Source: RGIG4708 sp045633845
GTDB taxonomy: Bacteria; Bacillota; Clostridia; UMGS1810
NCBI GenBank assembly: GCA_045633845.1
Contig: JAZQZC010000046.1
Coordinates: 1 to 64,000, forward strand
Reading direction: 5' to 3'
DNA: 64,000 bases
Shown: positions 43,100 through 52,511 of the stretch, piece after piece
Layout of the letters: each line of letters begins with the position of its first letter
How positions within the stretch are numbered: position 1 is the stretch's first letter
Made by a program: the position numbers and the translations under genes
Notes under the pieces: generated by a model
What the model was told of the DNA's origin: nothing
The model's database searches: none
What the model saw: only the letters and a program-made list of their open reading frames with translations

Positions 43100-46000
43100 T
43101 TAAAGCTCAATACTTCCGTCGTATACCTTTTGTGCATCGCCTGTAAGATATACATTGCCGTCGTCGGCATATCTGATTGTAACCTCACCCTTGTGAAGCT
43201 TAACCTTTATATCTTCGTTTTTGTTGCAGTATCCAAGCTTAACTGCCATTACCACAACTGCGCATGCGCCTGTGCCACATTCCATTGTAAGGCCGCTACC
43301 GCGTTCCCAACAACGCATAATTATTGTATTTTTGTCAATAACCTTTGCAAATTCCACATTAACTCTTTCGGGGAACAGTGGGTTATTTTCAAATTTTGGT
43401 CCTATTTTCGGCAAAATGATTTTTTCCACTTCGTCGGTAAATATTACACAATGTGGGTTACCCATAGATACACAGCTTATTTTGTATTTTCCGCCTGCAA
43501 CCTCAACCTCTCTGTCAATAACAGCATCACCTGTAATCTTAACAGGTATGCTTTGCGGTGCAAATGATGGCTTGCCCATATTAACCTTTACAGTGTCAAT
43601 TTTTCCGTTTTTCTTTGTCATTTCGAGCTGCTTGACACCGCTGAGTGTTTCTATTGAAATATCGAGCTTGTCCACAATACCGTTGTCATACAGGTATTTG
43701 CCAAGACTTCTTATAGAGTTACCACTCATTTTACCTTCGCTGCCGTCTCTGTTAAAGGTTCGCATTTTAGCATCGGCTATGTCCGATTTGTCTATAAGCA
43801 CAATGCCCTCTGCACCTATACCAAATCTTCTGTCACTCAGTTGTACACTGATACCCTCCGGATTGTCTATTTTTTGCTTTGTAACATCAAAAAAGAGATA
43901 ATCGTTTCCGTTTGACTGCATTTTTGTAAAGTCGAGCTTTGTTTTGGTCTTTCTCATATTGTTGATGTTAACAAGCTCAACAGAATGAACTGAATATCTG
44001 CTCTTCATCGAATCTGCAAGAGCATTTGCAGTATCAAGAGATGTAAGGCATGGGATGTTGCGCTCTACTGCTTTTCTTCGTATTTTAACGCTGTCACGTG
44101 TAGGAATACGTCCCTTTGATGATGTAGAAATTACATAGTTTACAACACCGCTCTCCATAAGAGTGAGTGGGTTGTAATCATCCTCGTTGATTTTTGGAAC
44201 TATTTCACATTCAAGTCCATATTTTTGAAGTACTTTTGCAGTACCCGATGTTGAATAGAGCTTAAAGCCAAGCTTGTCAAATTTCTTTGCAATGTCACCG
44301 ATTTCGCCCTTGTCTACATCACGAACTGTAATAAATATACCGCCTTCGTTTGTCATTTTGTAGCCTGCACCAAGCAAGCCTTTGTAAAGAGCTTCGTCCA
44401 TATTGTTGGCTATACCAAGCACTTCACCTGTAGATTTCATTTCGGGTCCGAGATGGCTGTCAACGTTTATAAGCTTTTCAAACGAGAATACAGGTACCTT
44501 AACTGCAACATACGGAGAGTTGGGGTAAAGGCCTGTGCCATATCCCATATCCTTGATTTTTTCGCCAAGCATTGCTCTTGTTGCAATGTCTACCATAGGA
44601 ATGCCCGTAACCTTGCTGATGTAAGGGATTGTACGTGACGAACGTGGGTTTACCTCAATTACATAAAGCTCACCTTCATATATAAGATACTGTATGTTAA
44701 TAAGACCAATTGTGTTAAACGAAAGTGCAAGCTTTCTTGTGTGGTCAATAACAGTTTGTGTCATATCGTCGGTAAGGTTCCACGCAGGGTATACCGCGAT
44801 TGAGTCGCCTGAGTGAACACCTGCACGCTCAATATGCTCCATAATACCGGGGATGAGTATGTCTTCACCGTCGCAAATTGCGTCAACCTCAATTTCGGTA
44901 CCCATAAGATATTTATCTATAAGCACAGGGTTTTCGATATTTGTTGCGAGGATAATTTTCATATATTCTTTAATATCCTCGTCGTTAAATGCAATAATCA
45001 TATTCTGACCGCCAAGCACATAAGACGGACGCATAAGCACAGGATAGCCTACCTTGTTTGCAGACTCAAGTGCCTCTTCGGTTGTCATAACGGTAAGACC
45101 CTTAGGACGTTTGATATTATGCATTTCGAGTACTGCATCAAACTTTTCTCTGTCCTCGGCAGCGTCGATATTCTCGGCAGATGTACCAAGTATTTTAACG
45201 CCGTTTGATGCAAGGAAGTTTGTAAGCTTAATAGCTGTCTGACCGCCAAACGCAACAACTGCGCCGTATGGCTTTTCGGTCTTGATGATGTTCATAACAT
45301 CTTCGTTTGTAAGAGGTTCAAAATAAAGTCTGTCTGCAGTGTCAAAGTCTGTAGAAACAGTTTCGGGGTTGTTGTTAACAATTACAACGTCAAAGCCTGC
45401 TTCTTTAAGTGACCATACACAGTGAACCGATGCATAGTCAAACTCAACACCCTGACCGATACGTATAGGACCTGAGCCGAATACTATAACGGTCTTTTTG
45501 TCAGAATTGAGATTTTTAATAAATTCCTCTGCTTCGTTCTGCTCGTCATAAGTGGAGTAGAAGTAAGGTGTCTGTGCAGGGAATTCCGCAGCACAGGTAT
45601 CTACCATTTTGTAAACGGCAGTGCGTGGGTTTGCAATTTTGTGACCGCTTATTTTTTCGATAAGGTTGTCGGGGTAACCGTTTTTCTTAGCCAGCAGGTA
45701 AAGCTCGTCGGTAAGAGGCTCGCTTGCAAGTCTTTTTTCTAAGCTTACAAGATTACCCAGCTTGTAAAGGAACCACTCGTCAATCATTGTAATGCTATGA
45801 ATTTCGTCAATCGAAATACCGCGTTTGAGTGCTTCAAACACAACAAAAAGTCTGTTATCGTCACATACGTGAAGCTGCTTTGCAATTTCCTCATCGGTAT
45901 AATCTGCAAAAACAGGGTTGTTGAGTGAATTGAGCTTAATTTCGGCACCGCGAACGGCTTTCATAATTGCCTGCTCAAAGCTTGTGCCGATGCTCATAAC

Positions 46001-47143
46001 CTCACCTGTAGCTTTCATCTGTGTGCCGAGAGTTTTGTTTGCATATACAAATTTGTCAAAAGGCCATTTTGGGAATTTAACAACAATATAGTCAATTGTA
46101 GGCTCACAAGCTGCATATGTTATGCCTGTAATGTCATTTTGAATTTCGTCAAGTGTGTAGCCGATTGCGATTTTTGTTGCAACCTTTGCAATAGGGTAAC
46201 CTGTTGCCTTTGATGCAAGTGCAGACGAACGGCTAACTCTAGGGTTAACTTCAATAACTGCATATTCAAAGGTTTCGGGGTCAAGGGCAAACTGACAGTT
46301 ACATCCGCCTTCAACCTCGAGCGCCGTTACAATGTCAAGTGCTGCATTGCGCAGCATAGCAAATTCTTTTTCGGCAAGGGTAACAGCTGGAGCTACAACA
46401 ATGGAGTCACCTGTGTGAACACCAACCGGGTCAAAGTTTTCCATAGAGCAAACTGTAATTACATTGCCCACAGAGTCACGTATAACTTCAAATTCTATTT
46501 CTTTCCAGCCTGCAATACATTTTTCAACAAGTATCTGATGAATAGGCGAGAGGTATAAGCCATTTTCGCCGATTTCACGCAGTTCTTCTTCGTTGTTTAC
46601 AATCCCGCCGCCTGTGCCGCCGAGTGTAAATGCAGGGCGGATAATAAGCGGATATCCTGTCTTGTTTGCAAAATCAACTGCATCCTCAATTGTTGTAACA
46701 ACAAGAGATGGTATGCAGGGCTGATTAATTGCTTCCATAGTGTCTTTAAACATCTGACGGTCTTCGGCTTTGTCAATTGTTTCGGGGTTTGCGCCAAGGA
46801 GTGTTACATTGTGCTTTTTAAGAAAGCCCTCCTTTGCAAGCTGCATAGATAGTGTAAGGCCTGTCTGACCGCCAAGGGTCGAAAGAAGACTGTCCGGCTT
46901 TTCTTTTTCGATAATTCGTTTAACTGTTTCAAGGTTAAGAGGCTCAATATAAATCTGGTCAGCCATTGCGTTGTCTGTCATAATTGTTGCAGGGTTTGAG
47001 TTTACAAGCACAACCTCAAGACCTGCCTGCTTAAGTGCACGGCATGCCTGAGTACCCGCATAGTCAAATTCTGCAGCCTGACCTATTACAATAGGGCCTG
47101 AGCCGATAACCATTACTTTTTTGAGATTTTTATTAAGCGGCAT
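43100..47143 (-). CDS. carB: Carbamoyl-phosphate synthase large subunit fused to diaminopimelate epimerase
   Basis: Start at 47143 follows AAGGAGG by 8 bases; the frame runs further upstream into carA. The 1347-residue product has a full CarB (about 1-1061): two ATP-grasp halves (GSGPIVIGQAAEFDYAG; GSGPIRIGQGVEFDYASVHC) and an MGS-like allosteric domain (GGIFITVRDVDK). It continues without stop or ribosome site into a complete DapF-like domain (from about 1063: DFTKMQSNGNDYLFFD, NPHCVIF, ECGTGACAVV). CarB makes carbamoyl phosphate for pyrimidine and arginine synthesis; DapF makes meso-diaminopimelate for the wall and lysine. The catalytic Cys expected in MCGN is Ser (MSGNSIRSLGKY, codon 43724-43726), while the second, in ECGTG, is present, so epimerase activity is doubtful. 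Confidence 0.93.
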   Translation of the reverse strand: MPLNKNLKKVMVIGSGPIVIGQAAEFDYAGTQACRALKQAGLEVVLVNSNPATIMTDNAMADQIYIEPLNLETVKRIIEKEKPDSLLSTLGGQTGLTLSMQLAKEGFLKKHNVTLLGANPETIDKAEDRQMFKDTMEAINQPCIPSLVVTTIEDAVDFANKTGYPLIIRPAFTLGGTGGGIVNNEEELREIGENGLYLSPIHQILVEKCIAGWKEIEFEVIRDSVGNVITVCSMENFDPVGVHTGDSIVVAPAVTLAEKEFAMLRNAALDIVTALEVEGGCNCQFALDPETFEYAVIEVNPRVSRSSALASKATGYPIAKVATKIAIGYTLDEIQNDITGITYAACEPTIDYIVVKFPKWPFDKFVYANKTLGTQMKATGEVMSIGTSFEQAIMKAVRGAEIKLNSLNNPVFADYTDEEIAKQLHVCDDNRLFVVFEALKRGISIDEIHSITMIDEWFLYKLGNLVSLEKRLASEPLTDELYLLAKKNGYPDNLIEKISGHKIANPRTAVYKMVDTCAAEFPAQTPYFYSTYDEQNEAEEFIKNLNSDKKTVIVFGSGPIRIGQGVEFDYASVHCVWSLKEAGFDVVIVNNNPETVSTDFDTADRLYFEPLTNEDVMNIIKTEKPYGAVVAFGGQTAIKLTNFLASNGVKILGTSAENIDAAEDREKFDAVLEMHNIKRPKGLTVMTTEEALESANKVGYPVLMRPSYVLGGQNMIIAFNDEDIKEYMKIILATNIENPVLIDKYLMGTEIEVDAICDGEDILIPGIMEHIERAGVHSGDSIAVYPAWNLTDDMTQTVIDHTRKLALSFNTIGLINIQYLIYEGELYVIEVNPRSSRTIPYISKVTGIPMVDIATRAMLGEKIKDMGYGTGLYPNSPYVAVKVPVFSFEKLINVDSHLGPEMKSTGEVLGIANNMDEALYKGLLGAGYKMTNEGGIFITVRDVDKGEIGDIAKKFDKLGFKLYSTSGTAKVLQKYGLECEIVPKINEDDYNPLTLMESGVVNYVISTSSKGRIPTRDSVKIRRKAVERNIPCLTSLDTANALADSMKSRYSVHSVELVNINNMRKTKTKLDFTKMQSNGNDYLFFDVTKQKIDNPEGISVQLSDRRFGIGAEGIVLIDKSDIADAKMRTFNRDGSEGKMSGNSIRSLGKYLYDNGIVDKLDISIETLSGVKQLEMTKKNGKIDTVKVNMGKPSFAPQSIPVKITGDAVIDREVEVAGGKYKISCVSMGNPHCVIFTDEVEKIILPKIGPKFENNPLFPERVNVEFAKVIDKNTIIMRCWERGSGLTMECGTGACAVVVMAVKLGYCNKNEDIKVKLHKGEVTIRYADDGNVYLTGDAQKVYDGSIEL

Positions 47144-47144
47144 A

Positions 47145-48209
47145 TTATTTGTCCTCCTTGCATCTATCAATAAATTTGTCAAACAGGTAGTTTGTGTTGT
47201 GAGGTCCGCCGCTGTGTATAGGGTGGAACTGCACCGAAAATGCTTTTTTGCCTGCATATTCAATACCCTCGCAGGTTCCGTCGTTTACATTTACAAAACT
47301 GACAGAAGCACCGCTGGGGAGTGAATTGCTGTCTACAGCATAGCCGTGGTTCTGGCTTGTAATGCAGGTAGTGCCTTTTTCGATGGATTTAACAGGCTGG
47401 CTTGCACCTCTGTGCCCATATTTGAGCTTAAAGGTTTTGCAGCCCATAGCAAGAGCAAGTATCTGATGACCAAGGCTAATGCCGAATATCGGTACGTTTT
47501 TGCCTAAAAGCTTTTTGATGTTTTCAATCACCAAAGGATTTTCTGCAGGGTCTCCGGGTCCGTCCGACAAAACTATGCCGTCGGGATTAAGTGCCATTAC
47601 CGAGTCAAAATCTGCATCGTATTTTACAACACTTATTTTGCAGCCTCTTTTTTTAAGCTCTGCCTCTATGTTGTTTTTGGAGCCAAGGTCATAAACGACA
47701 ACATTAAGCTCGCCGCAGCTATCCACGGTCAAAGCTCCTGTAGAGGTATTTTCAACCGCATTTTTGATTTTGTATGATTTAATAGCTTCGATATCTGCGT
47801 TATCCATAGAGTCGGTAATCATACAGTTCATTGTACCGTTGTCTCTTATAATTTTTGTAAGCTCTCTTGTATCTATGTCGCAAATGCCAATAAGATTATG
47901 CATTTTCATATAATCTTCCAGTGTGCATTTGCAATTAAAATTACTTGGATTATCGCATACTTCCCTTACTATATAACCGTTTAAATACGGCTTTTTGTTT
48001 TGGTAATCGTCAATAACAATTCCGTAATTTCCAACCAGCGGAAATGTATTAACCGCAATCTGACCATAATACGCTGCATCGGTAAGAAGGTCGTTGTAGC
48101 CAACCATAGATGTGGTAAACACCAATTCGCCAATTGTTGTACCCACTGCTCCAAAGGAGGTGCCTTCAAACACTTTTCCGTTTTCCAATACCAAGTATGC
48201 TTTTTGCAT
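47145..48209 (-). CDS. carA: Carbamoyl-phosphate synthase small subunit, glutaminase triad altered
   Basis: A 354-residue CarA with the N-terminal domain (AYLVLENGKVFEGTSFGA) and the class I glutamine amidotransferase domain. In family members the nucleophile lies in GICLGHQ and the catalytic His/Glu in FHPE. Here they read FGISLGHQ (Ser codon 47475-47477) and QFHPIHSGGP (Ile codon 47217-47219). Both Cys and Glu are therefore lost while His and the fold remain. Such a subunit should not release ammonia from glutamine, so the enzyme may use free ammonia, like animal CPS I, which also has Cys to Ser here. It ends one base before the carB-dapF start. Confidence 0.93.
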   Translation of the reverse strand: MQKAYLVLENGKVFEGTSFGAVGTTIGELVFTTSMVGYNDLLTDAAYYGQIAVNTFPLVGNYGIVIDDYQNKKPYLNGYIVREVCDNPSNFNCKCTLEDYMKMHNLIGICDIDTRELTKIIRDNGTMNCMITDSMDNADIEAIKSYKIKNAVENTSTGALTVDSCGELNVVVYDLGSKNNIEAELKKRGCKISVVKYDADFDSVMALNPDGIVLSDGPGDPAENPLVIENIKKLLGKNVPIFGISLGHQILALAMGCKTFKLKYGHRGASQPVKSIEKGTTCITSQNHGYAVDSNSLPSGASVSFVNVNDGTCEGIEYAGKKAFSVQFHPIHSGGPHNTNYLFDKFIDRCKEDK

Positions 48210-48245
48210 CGATAATCCCTCCAGTTAATCGTATATATCTTAATA

Positions 48246-48274
48246 ATTATATAATATATGTCAAATTTAGTCAA
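48246..48274 (-). promoter_or_regulatory. Promoter of the carA-carB/dapF operon
   Basis: Minus-strand TTGACT (48274-48269), a 17-base spacer and TATAAT (48251-48246). The leader is only about 35 bases, with no room for a PyrR-type attenuator. Confidence 0.82.
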
Positions 48275-48428
48275 TAAAAACAAAATTATTTTTTTAAAAA
48301 AATTGCACAAAATATATGAACATATATCTAAAAATATATTGTTTTAAATAAATTTTGCAAAATGTATTTATTTTTTTGTTAATGTGTGATACAATTAACT
48401 ATGAATTTTTATTTTTGGGAGACTGGAT

Positions 48429-49358
48429 ATGAACAATATTACACCGCTTGTTGCACAGCAAGTGTTTATTATGCTGATTCTTATTATTGTTGGGTTTGTA
48501 CTTACCAAATGCAAGCTCATTACACAAAATGGCTCCAAAGAGATTTCAAATATATTGCTTACGGTTGTAACACCATCGGTTCTTATACGCGCATATCAGA
48601 TAGATTTTGATATTTCGGTTGTAAAGGAGCTGGCTGCTGCATTTTTTTTGGCACTGCTTACACATATTTTGTTTATTGTGGTATGCAAGGTTTTGTTTGC
48701 AGCGGTAAAAGATGATTTCAAACGCAAGGTGTTAAAATTTACCAATATATATTCCAACTGCGGTTTTATGGGCATACCTCTTTTGTCTGCTACTCTCGGT
48801 GAAAGGGGTGTACTGCTTGGCAGTGCATATCTTGCTATGTTCAACGTTATAATCTGGACACACGGACTGTATTTGTTTGGTGAGGATTTTAAGCTTTTGT
48901 CTGTAAAAAATCTTGTTAAAAACCCCGGTGTTGTCGGCACAGCCGTTGCTCTCATTTTGTTTTTTGCACAAATAACGCTGAGCGGCGTGATTGAAGATGC
49001 GGTAGGGTACGTTGCCGACCTCAACACCCCACTTGCAATGCTGCTGCTTGGCACATACCTTGCCCGCAGCAACTTAAAACAGGCGCTTGCTGACAAAAGC
49101 ATTTATATTGTTTGCTTTGTAAGGTTGATTTTTTTGCCTGTGCTTACAATTTTGATTTTCAAGCTGCTCGGTGTTGGCTACGATATGGCAATAACACTTG
49201 TTTTGCCTGCAGCTTGCCCTTGTGCAGCAATGGCGGCTATGTTTGCCGAAAAGTTTGACCTCGACCCGGGTTATCCGTCGCAGATTGTATCTGTTACAAC
49301 CATTTTGTCACTTGCAACTCTGCCGTTTATGGCGTATCTTACTTCGGTTATATTATAA
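48429..49358 (+). CDS. AEC-family transporter (auxin efflux carrier-like)
   Basis: A 309-residue membrane protein with about ten segments arranged as two five-helix halves: VFIMLILIIVGFVLTKCKLI near the start; the paired motifs NCGFMGIPLLSATLGERG and ALVLPAACPCAAMAAMFAEKF. This is the AEC pattern, proteins that export or exchange small organic acids, for example malate. The substrate is not predicted. GGGAGACTGG precedes the ATG. It is monocistronic and diverges from the carbamoyl-phosphate operon. Confidence 0.88.
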   Translation: MNNITPLVAQQVFIMLILIIVGFVLTKCKLITQNGSKEISNILLTVVTPSVLIRAYQIDFDISVVKELAAAFFLALLTHILFIVVCKVLFAAVKDDFKRKVLKFTNIYSNCGFMGIPLLSATLGERGVLLGSAYLAMFNVIIWTHGLYLFGEDFKLLSVKNLVKNPGVVGTAVALILFFAQITLSGVIEDAVGYVADLNTPLAMLLLGTYLARSNLKQALADKSIYIVCFVRLIFLPVLTILIFKLLGVGYDMAITLVLPAACPCAAMAAMFAEKFDLDPGYPSQIVSVTTILSLATLPFMAYLTSVIL

Positions 49359-49383
49359 GTCGCAGTGGGCCAAATTGGACAAT

Positions 49384-49412
49384 TTGACAATGATATACAT
49401 TTTTGATAAAAT
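49384..49412 (+). promoter_or_regulatory. Promoter of the yhaO-like/yhaN-like operon
   Basis: TTGACA (49384-49389), a 17-base spacer and TAAAAT (49407-49412), about 30 bases before the start codon. Confidence 0.8.
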
Positions 49413-49442
49413 ATACTTTAGATATACAAGGAGGATAGTCTG

Positions 49443-50537
49443 ATGAACACGGTAAAAATTATTCATACTTCCGATTTGCATCTGGATTGCCGACTGAGTA
49501 ATTTTTCTCTTGAAAAAAGCAAAATAAGAAGACAGGAGCTCAAATCTTCTTTTGAAAATATATTCAAAACATATAATGACGCAGACATTGTGCTTATTCC
49601 CGGTGATATTTTTGACAATTCAAATTTTTTAAAGGGAACAATTACCCTTTTGGTAAGCATTTTTGAAAGCTTGCCCAATACTACATTTTTTGTATGCGGC
49701 GGCAACCACGACTGGGTGGGTAGTCCTGCCATGAATGCTCTTTGCGAGCAGCTTCCCGACAATGTTGTTGTATTTTCGGGCAAGGCAGAATATATGGAGC
49801 TTGATGACATAAAAGTGCGCGTTTACGGAATGAGCTTTTCCGACAAAACCCACTATTCCTCTATGATAGAAGAATTTGAGGTTATAGATGACGATTACAT
49901 CAACATTCTTATGCTTCACGGCGAAATTACAACTGCCGACACAAAATACAATCCCATATCTGCAGAGCAGCTTGCACGCTGCGGCTTTGATTATGTGGCA
50001 CTTGGGCACACTCACGATTTTTCGGGTATCAAAAAACTTGGCAAAACATATTATGCATATTGCGGAACACACGAGGGTCACGGCTTTGATGAATGTGGCG
50101 AAAAAGGCATTATATATGGCGCCATTGGCAAAGACGAGTGTGACTTAAGGTTTGTAAAAACCTGTATGCGCGAATATAAAGTGGTAGAAATTGATGTTAC
50201 ACCTGCACGTACAATTGAGCAGATTTTGTCACTCATTATTAATGAGGTAAACAAAGAAGATATATACAAAATTGTACTCAAAGGCATATTAAACGATGAC
50301 ATTATTATAGATGAAGACGTTTTGGCAGGCAGCATTGATGTATTTTATGCAAAAATCCAAAATATTACACGTCGCAATTATAATCTCGACGAGCTCAGTG
50401 CACTTTCAAATCTTAAGGGCTATATAGCAAAAACTGTGCTCAAAGAGCTTGAAATCAGCGCAGATGCCGATGTTGACACAGTGTGTGCAAGCTCGGATTA
50501 TCTTTTTGAACTTATGGAAAACGGAGGTAAAAGATAA
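49443..50537 (+). CDS. Metallophosphoesterase of the SbcD/YhaO type
   Basis: A 364-residue protein with the full calcineurin-like metal set: HTSDLHLDC (D-x-H), PGDIFDN (GD), GGNHDWVG (GNHD), LHGEIT and ALGHTHDFSG (GHxH). Mre11/SbcD-like nucleases act on DNA ends with a partner ATPase. Here the partner starts on the last base of this stop codon, so they form an operon. The precise DNA role is not known. AAGGAGG lies before the ATG. Smaller than SbcD, as expected for the YhaO branch. Confidence 0.9.
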   Translation: MNTVKIIHTSDLHLDCRLSNFSLEKSKIRRQELKSSFENIFKTYNDADIVLIPGDIFDNSNFLKGTITLLVSIFESLPNTTFFVCGGNHDWVGSPAMNALCEQLPDNVVVFSGKAEYMELDDIKVRVYGMSFSDKTHYSSMIEEFEVIDDDYINILMLHGEITTADTKYNPISAEQLARCGFDYVALGHTHDFSGIKKLGKTYYAYCGTHEGHGFDECGEKGIIYGAIGKDECDLRFVKTCMREYKVVEIDVTPARTIEQILSLIINEVNKEDIYKIVLKGILNDDIIIDEDVLAGSIDVFYAKIQNITRRNYNLDELSALSNLKGYIAKTVLKELEISADADVDTVCASSDYLFELMENGGKR

Positions 50538-52105
50538 TGAAAATAAACAAATTATCAATTGCCTCATTTGGTAAGCTGAGTGGCAAAGAATATCAGCTGA
50601 CAGACGGACTTAACGTTATATATGGCCCCAACGAAAGCGGCAAATCAACGCTCATTTCATTTATGCGTTTTATGCTTTTTGGCAGCCACGGCAGAAAGTC
50701 TGCAAACAACGTAACCTTTGAAGAAAAGTACAGCCCATGGGACAATACTACCATGGCAGGCAGTATGGAATTTGAATCACAAGGTACCGAATATTTTACG
50801 GCACGCTCTCATGGCGTACGCAAAGAATATTCTACCATAAACAAGCTCACCGGCGACTCGCGCTTTGAGGGCATTGCACCGGGAGAGGTTGTGTACAAAA
50901 TGAATGAATCTGCATTTTTACGCAGTTTTTATATGTCGTCTGCAAGCTGTGCAATATCCGCAGACAAAAATGATGATATTCTCAAAGGACTTTCAAATTT
51001 GTCCGATACAGGCGACGAGGCACTTTCGTATGATGCACTCAGCTCTGCCATATACAGCGACAAAAAACAAGCCGTTGCAAAAATAGGCGAAACCGAAAAC
51101 GAAATTTTGTCGCTTCGCAAAAAGCTTGAACGAATTGGCGCTCTTAAGGAAAGAGCAAAGCTTCTTGAACAAAAGCTTAATGATACTAATTCTTCCATAG
51201 ATACAATAAGCAGCAACATCGACAGCAAAATGGATGACAATAGCAAATATCAGCATTTGCTAGACAAATACGCAAGCGCAAGGCTTTATCAACAGGCTAA
51301 AGTAATAATATTTGTATTGCTGACAATACTTATAATAGTGTTGTGTGCAATTTCTATGGCGTCTGTTGCAATTCCTGTTGCAGTAATCGATTTACTTACC
51401 ATCTTGCTTATGTACACAGGCAGCAAAAAAATTAAAAGGCTCAAAAAGCAGCTTGCAAATTTTGGAAAAAGCACAAAAGTATATTCCGAAAATGTCAAAA
51501 AAGATTTGCTGTCAAATGATGCTCAAAAAAGCGAAATTTTAAAAGAGCTTGGTGCTATAGAGGCAGAGCTTGAAAAAGAGTATTCGTATGATGATATAGC
51601 AAGCCGTATTGATGATTTGACAATGCAAAAAGCGGAGCTTGATAAAAGAGTATTTACAATAGAAAAATCAAAATATATACTTGACACTGCATACTCAGAG
51701 CTCAAAGCTTTGTTTTCACCTGTGCTCAACAAAAAAGCATCCGAAATTTTTTGTGCAATCACAGGGCAAAAGTACAGTGATATTATGATTTCGGACAGCT
51801 TTGAGATTAAAGCAAAAAGCGAGTACGATTACAAGCCGTCGCAAATGTTTTCGGCTTCTACTTACGAAATGATGTATTTTTCGCTGAGGCTGGCACTTTG
51901 TGACATCCTGTGTGAAAAAGAAAAACTGCCGGTATTTTTGGATGATTGCTTTGCTCTTTGTGATGACGAACGGGCAAAATCTGCAGCAAAATTTTTATCA
52001 GAATATGCGGCCGAGGGCAGACAGATAGTATTTTGCACCTGCCACAACAGAGAAAAACAGCTTTTGCAAATGTATGGCAATGCAAATGTTATAGATTTAA
52101 GTTGA
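50537..52105 (+). CDS. SMC-like AAA ATPase of the YhaN type, with two membrane helices
   Basis: A 522-residue protein. Walker A is GPNESGKST (about 30-38), Walker B is VFLDDCFALC (about 470-480), and a signature-like region with MMYFSLRLALCDILC precedes it, as in SbcC/Rad50-type ATPases. The coiled coil is short and is interrupted by two membrane segments (about 254-275 and 280-298), as in YhaN. It works with the phosphoesterase in front. Membrane anchoring is unusual for a Rad50-like enzyme and suggests action on DNA at the cell envelope. Confidence 0.87.
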   Translation: MKINKLSIASFGKLSGKEYQLTDGLNVIYGPNESGKSTLISFMRFMLFGSHGRKSANNVTFEEKYSPWDNTTMAGSMEFESQGTEYFTARSHGVRKEYSTINKLTGDSRFEGIAPGEVVYKMNESAFLRSFYMSSASCAISADKNDDILKGLSNLSDTGDEALSYDALSSAIYSDKKQAVAKIGETENEILSLRKKLERIGALKERAKLLEQKLNDTNSSIDTISSNIDSKMDDNSKYQHLLDKYASARLYQQAKVIIFVLLTILIIVLCAISMASVAIPVAVIDLLTILLMYTGSKKIKRLKKQLANFGKSTKVYSENVKKDLLSNDAQKSEILKELGAIEAELEKEYSYDDIASRIDDLTMQKAELDKRVFTIEKSKYILDTAYSELKALFSPVLNKKASEIFCAITGQKYSDIMISDSFEIKAKSEYDYKPSQMFSASTYEMMYFSLRLALCDILCEKEKLPVFLDDCFALCDDERAKSAAKFLSEYAAEGRQIVFCTCHNREKQLLQMYGNANVIDLS

Positions 52106-52141
52106 TGTACGCTAAATATATTAATGAAAGGATGAATTTGT

Positions 52142-52501
52142 ATGGCAAATGCTAATTTTGATTTGGCAAAGGGTACCATTACCATCGAAACAGAGGTTAT
52201 TTCAAAAATAGCGGGAATTATAGCAACAGGCTGCTATGGCGTTGTAGGTATGGCATTCCGCTCAAAAACAGATGAGTTTGCTTCTCTACTCAAAAAGGAC
52301 AGCATTACAAGAGGAATAAAAGTTACTGTTGACGACAAAAGCTGCAAAATTGATATTCACATTATTATTCAGTATGGAGTAAATATCAATGCAATATGCG
52401 ACAGTATTATAAAAAATGTAAAATATCAGGTTAACTATATGACAGGTCTTGATGTAAATGAGGTTAACGTTTATGTCGAAGGATTTCGTGTTCAGGAATG
52501 A
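52142..52501 (+). CDS. Asp23/Gls24 family protein
   Basis: A 119-residue protein beginning LAKGTITIETEVISKIAGII with GCYGVVGMA, VDDKSCKIDIHIIIQYGVNI and VNEVNVYVEGFRVQE, the Asp23/Gls24 pattern. Members of this family (e.g. YloU) are envelope-associated alkaline-stress proteins. The gene leads directly into the DhaL-type gene (10 bases), a very common pairing in Firmicutes (yloU-yloV). AAAGGATG precedes the ATG. Confidence 0.93.
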   Translation: MANANFDLAKGTITIETEVISKIAGIIATGCYGVVGMAFRSKTDEFASLLKKDSITRGIKVTVDDKSCKIDIHIIIQYGVNINAICDSIIKNVKYQVNYMTGLDVNEVNVYVEGFRVQE

Positions 52502-52511
52502 GGTGCGATAA

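Noticed and set aside
42592..43188. A 198-codon minus-strand open frame opposite mgtE
   Set aside because: Antisense to conserved membrane segments, no ribosome site and no domain.
43221..43901. A 226-codon forward-strand open frame opposite the DapF domain
   Set aside because: Low-complexity Ser/Pro/Ile-rich translation with no ribosome site; it is the antisense shadow of a clear coding domain.
43724..47477. Recoding of cysteine codons as an explanation for the Ser residues in CarA and DapF
   Set aside because: Cys codons TGT and TGC are intact in hydrogenase, radical SAM and phosphatase active sites of the same window, and the changed codons are ordinary AGC/AGT.
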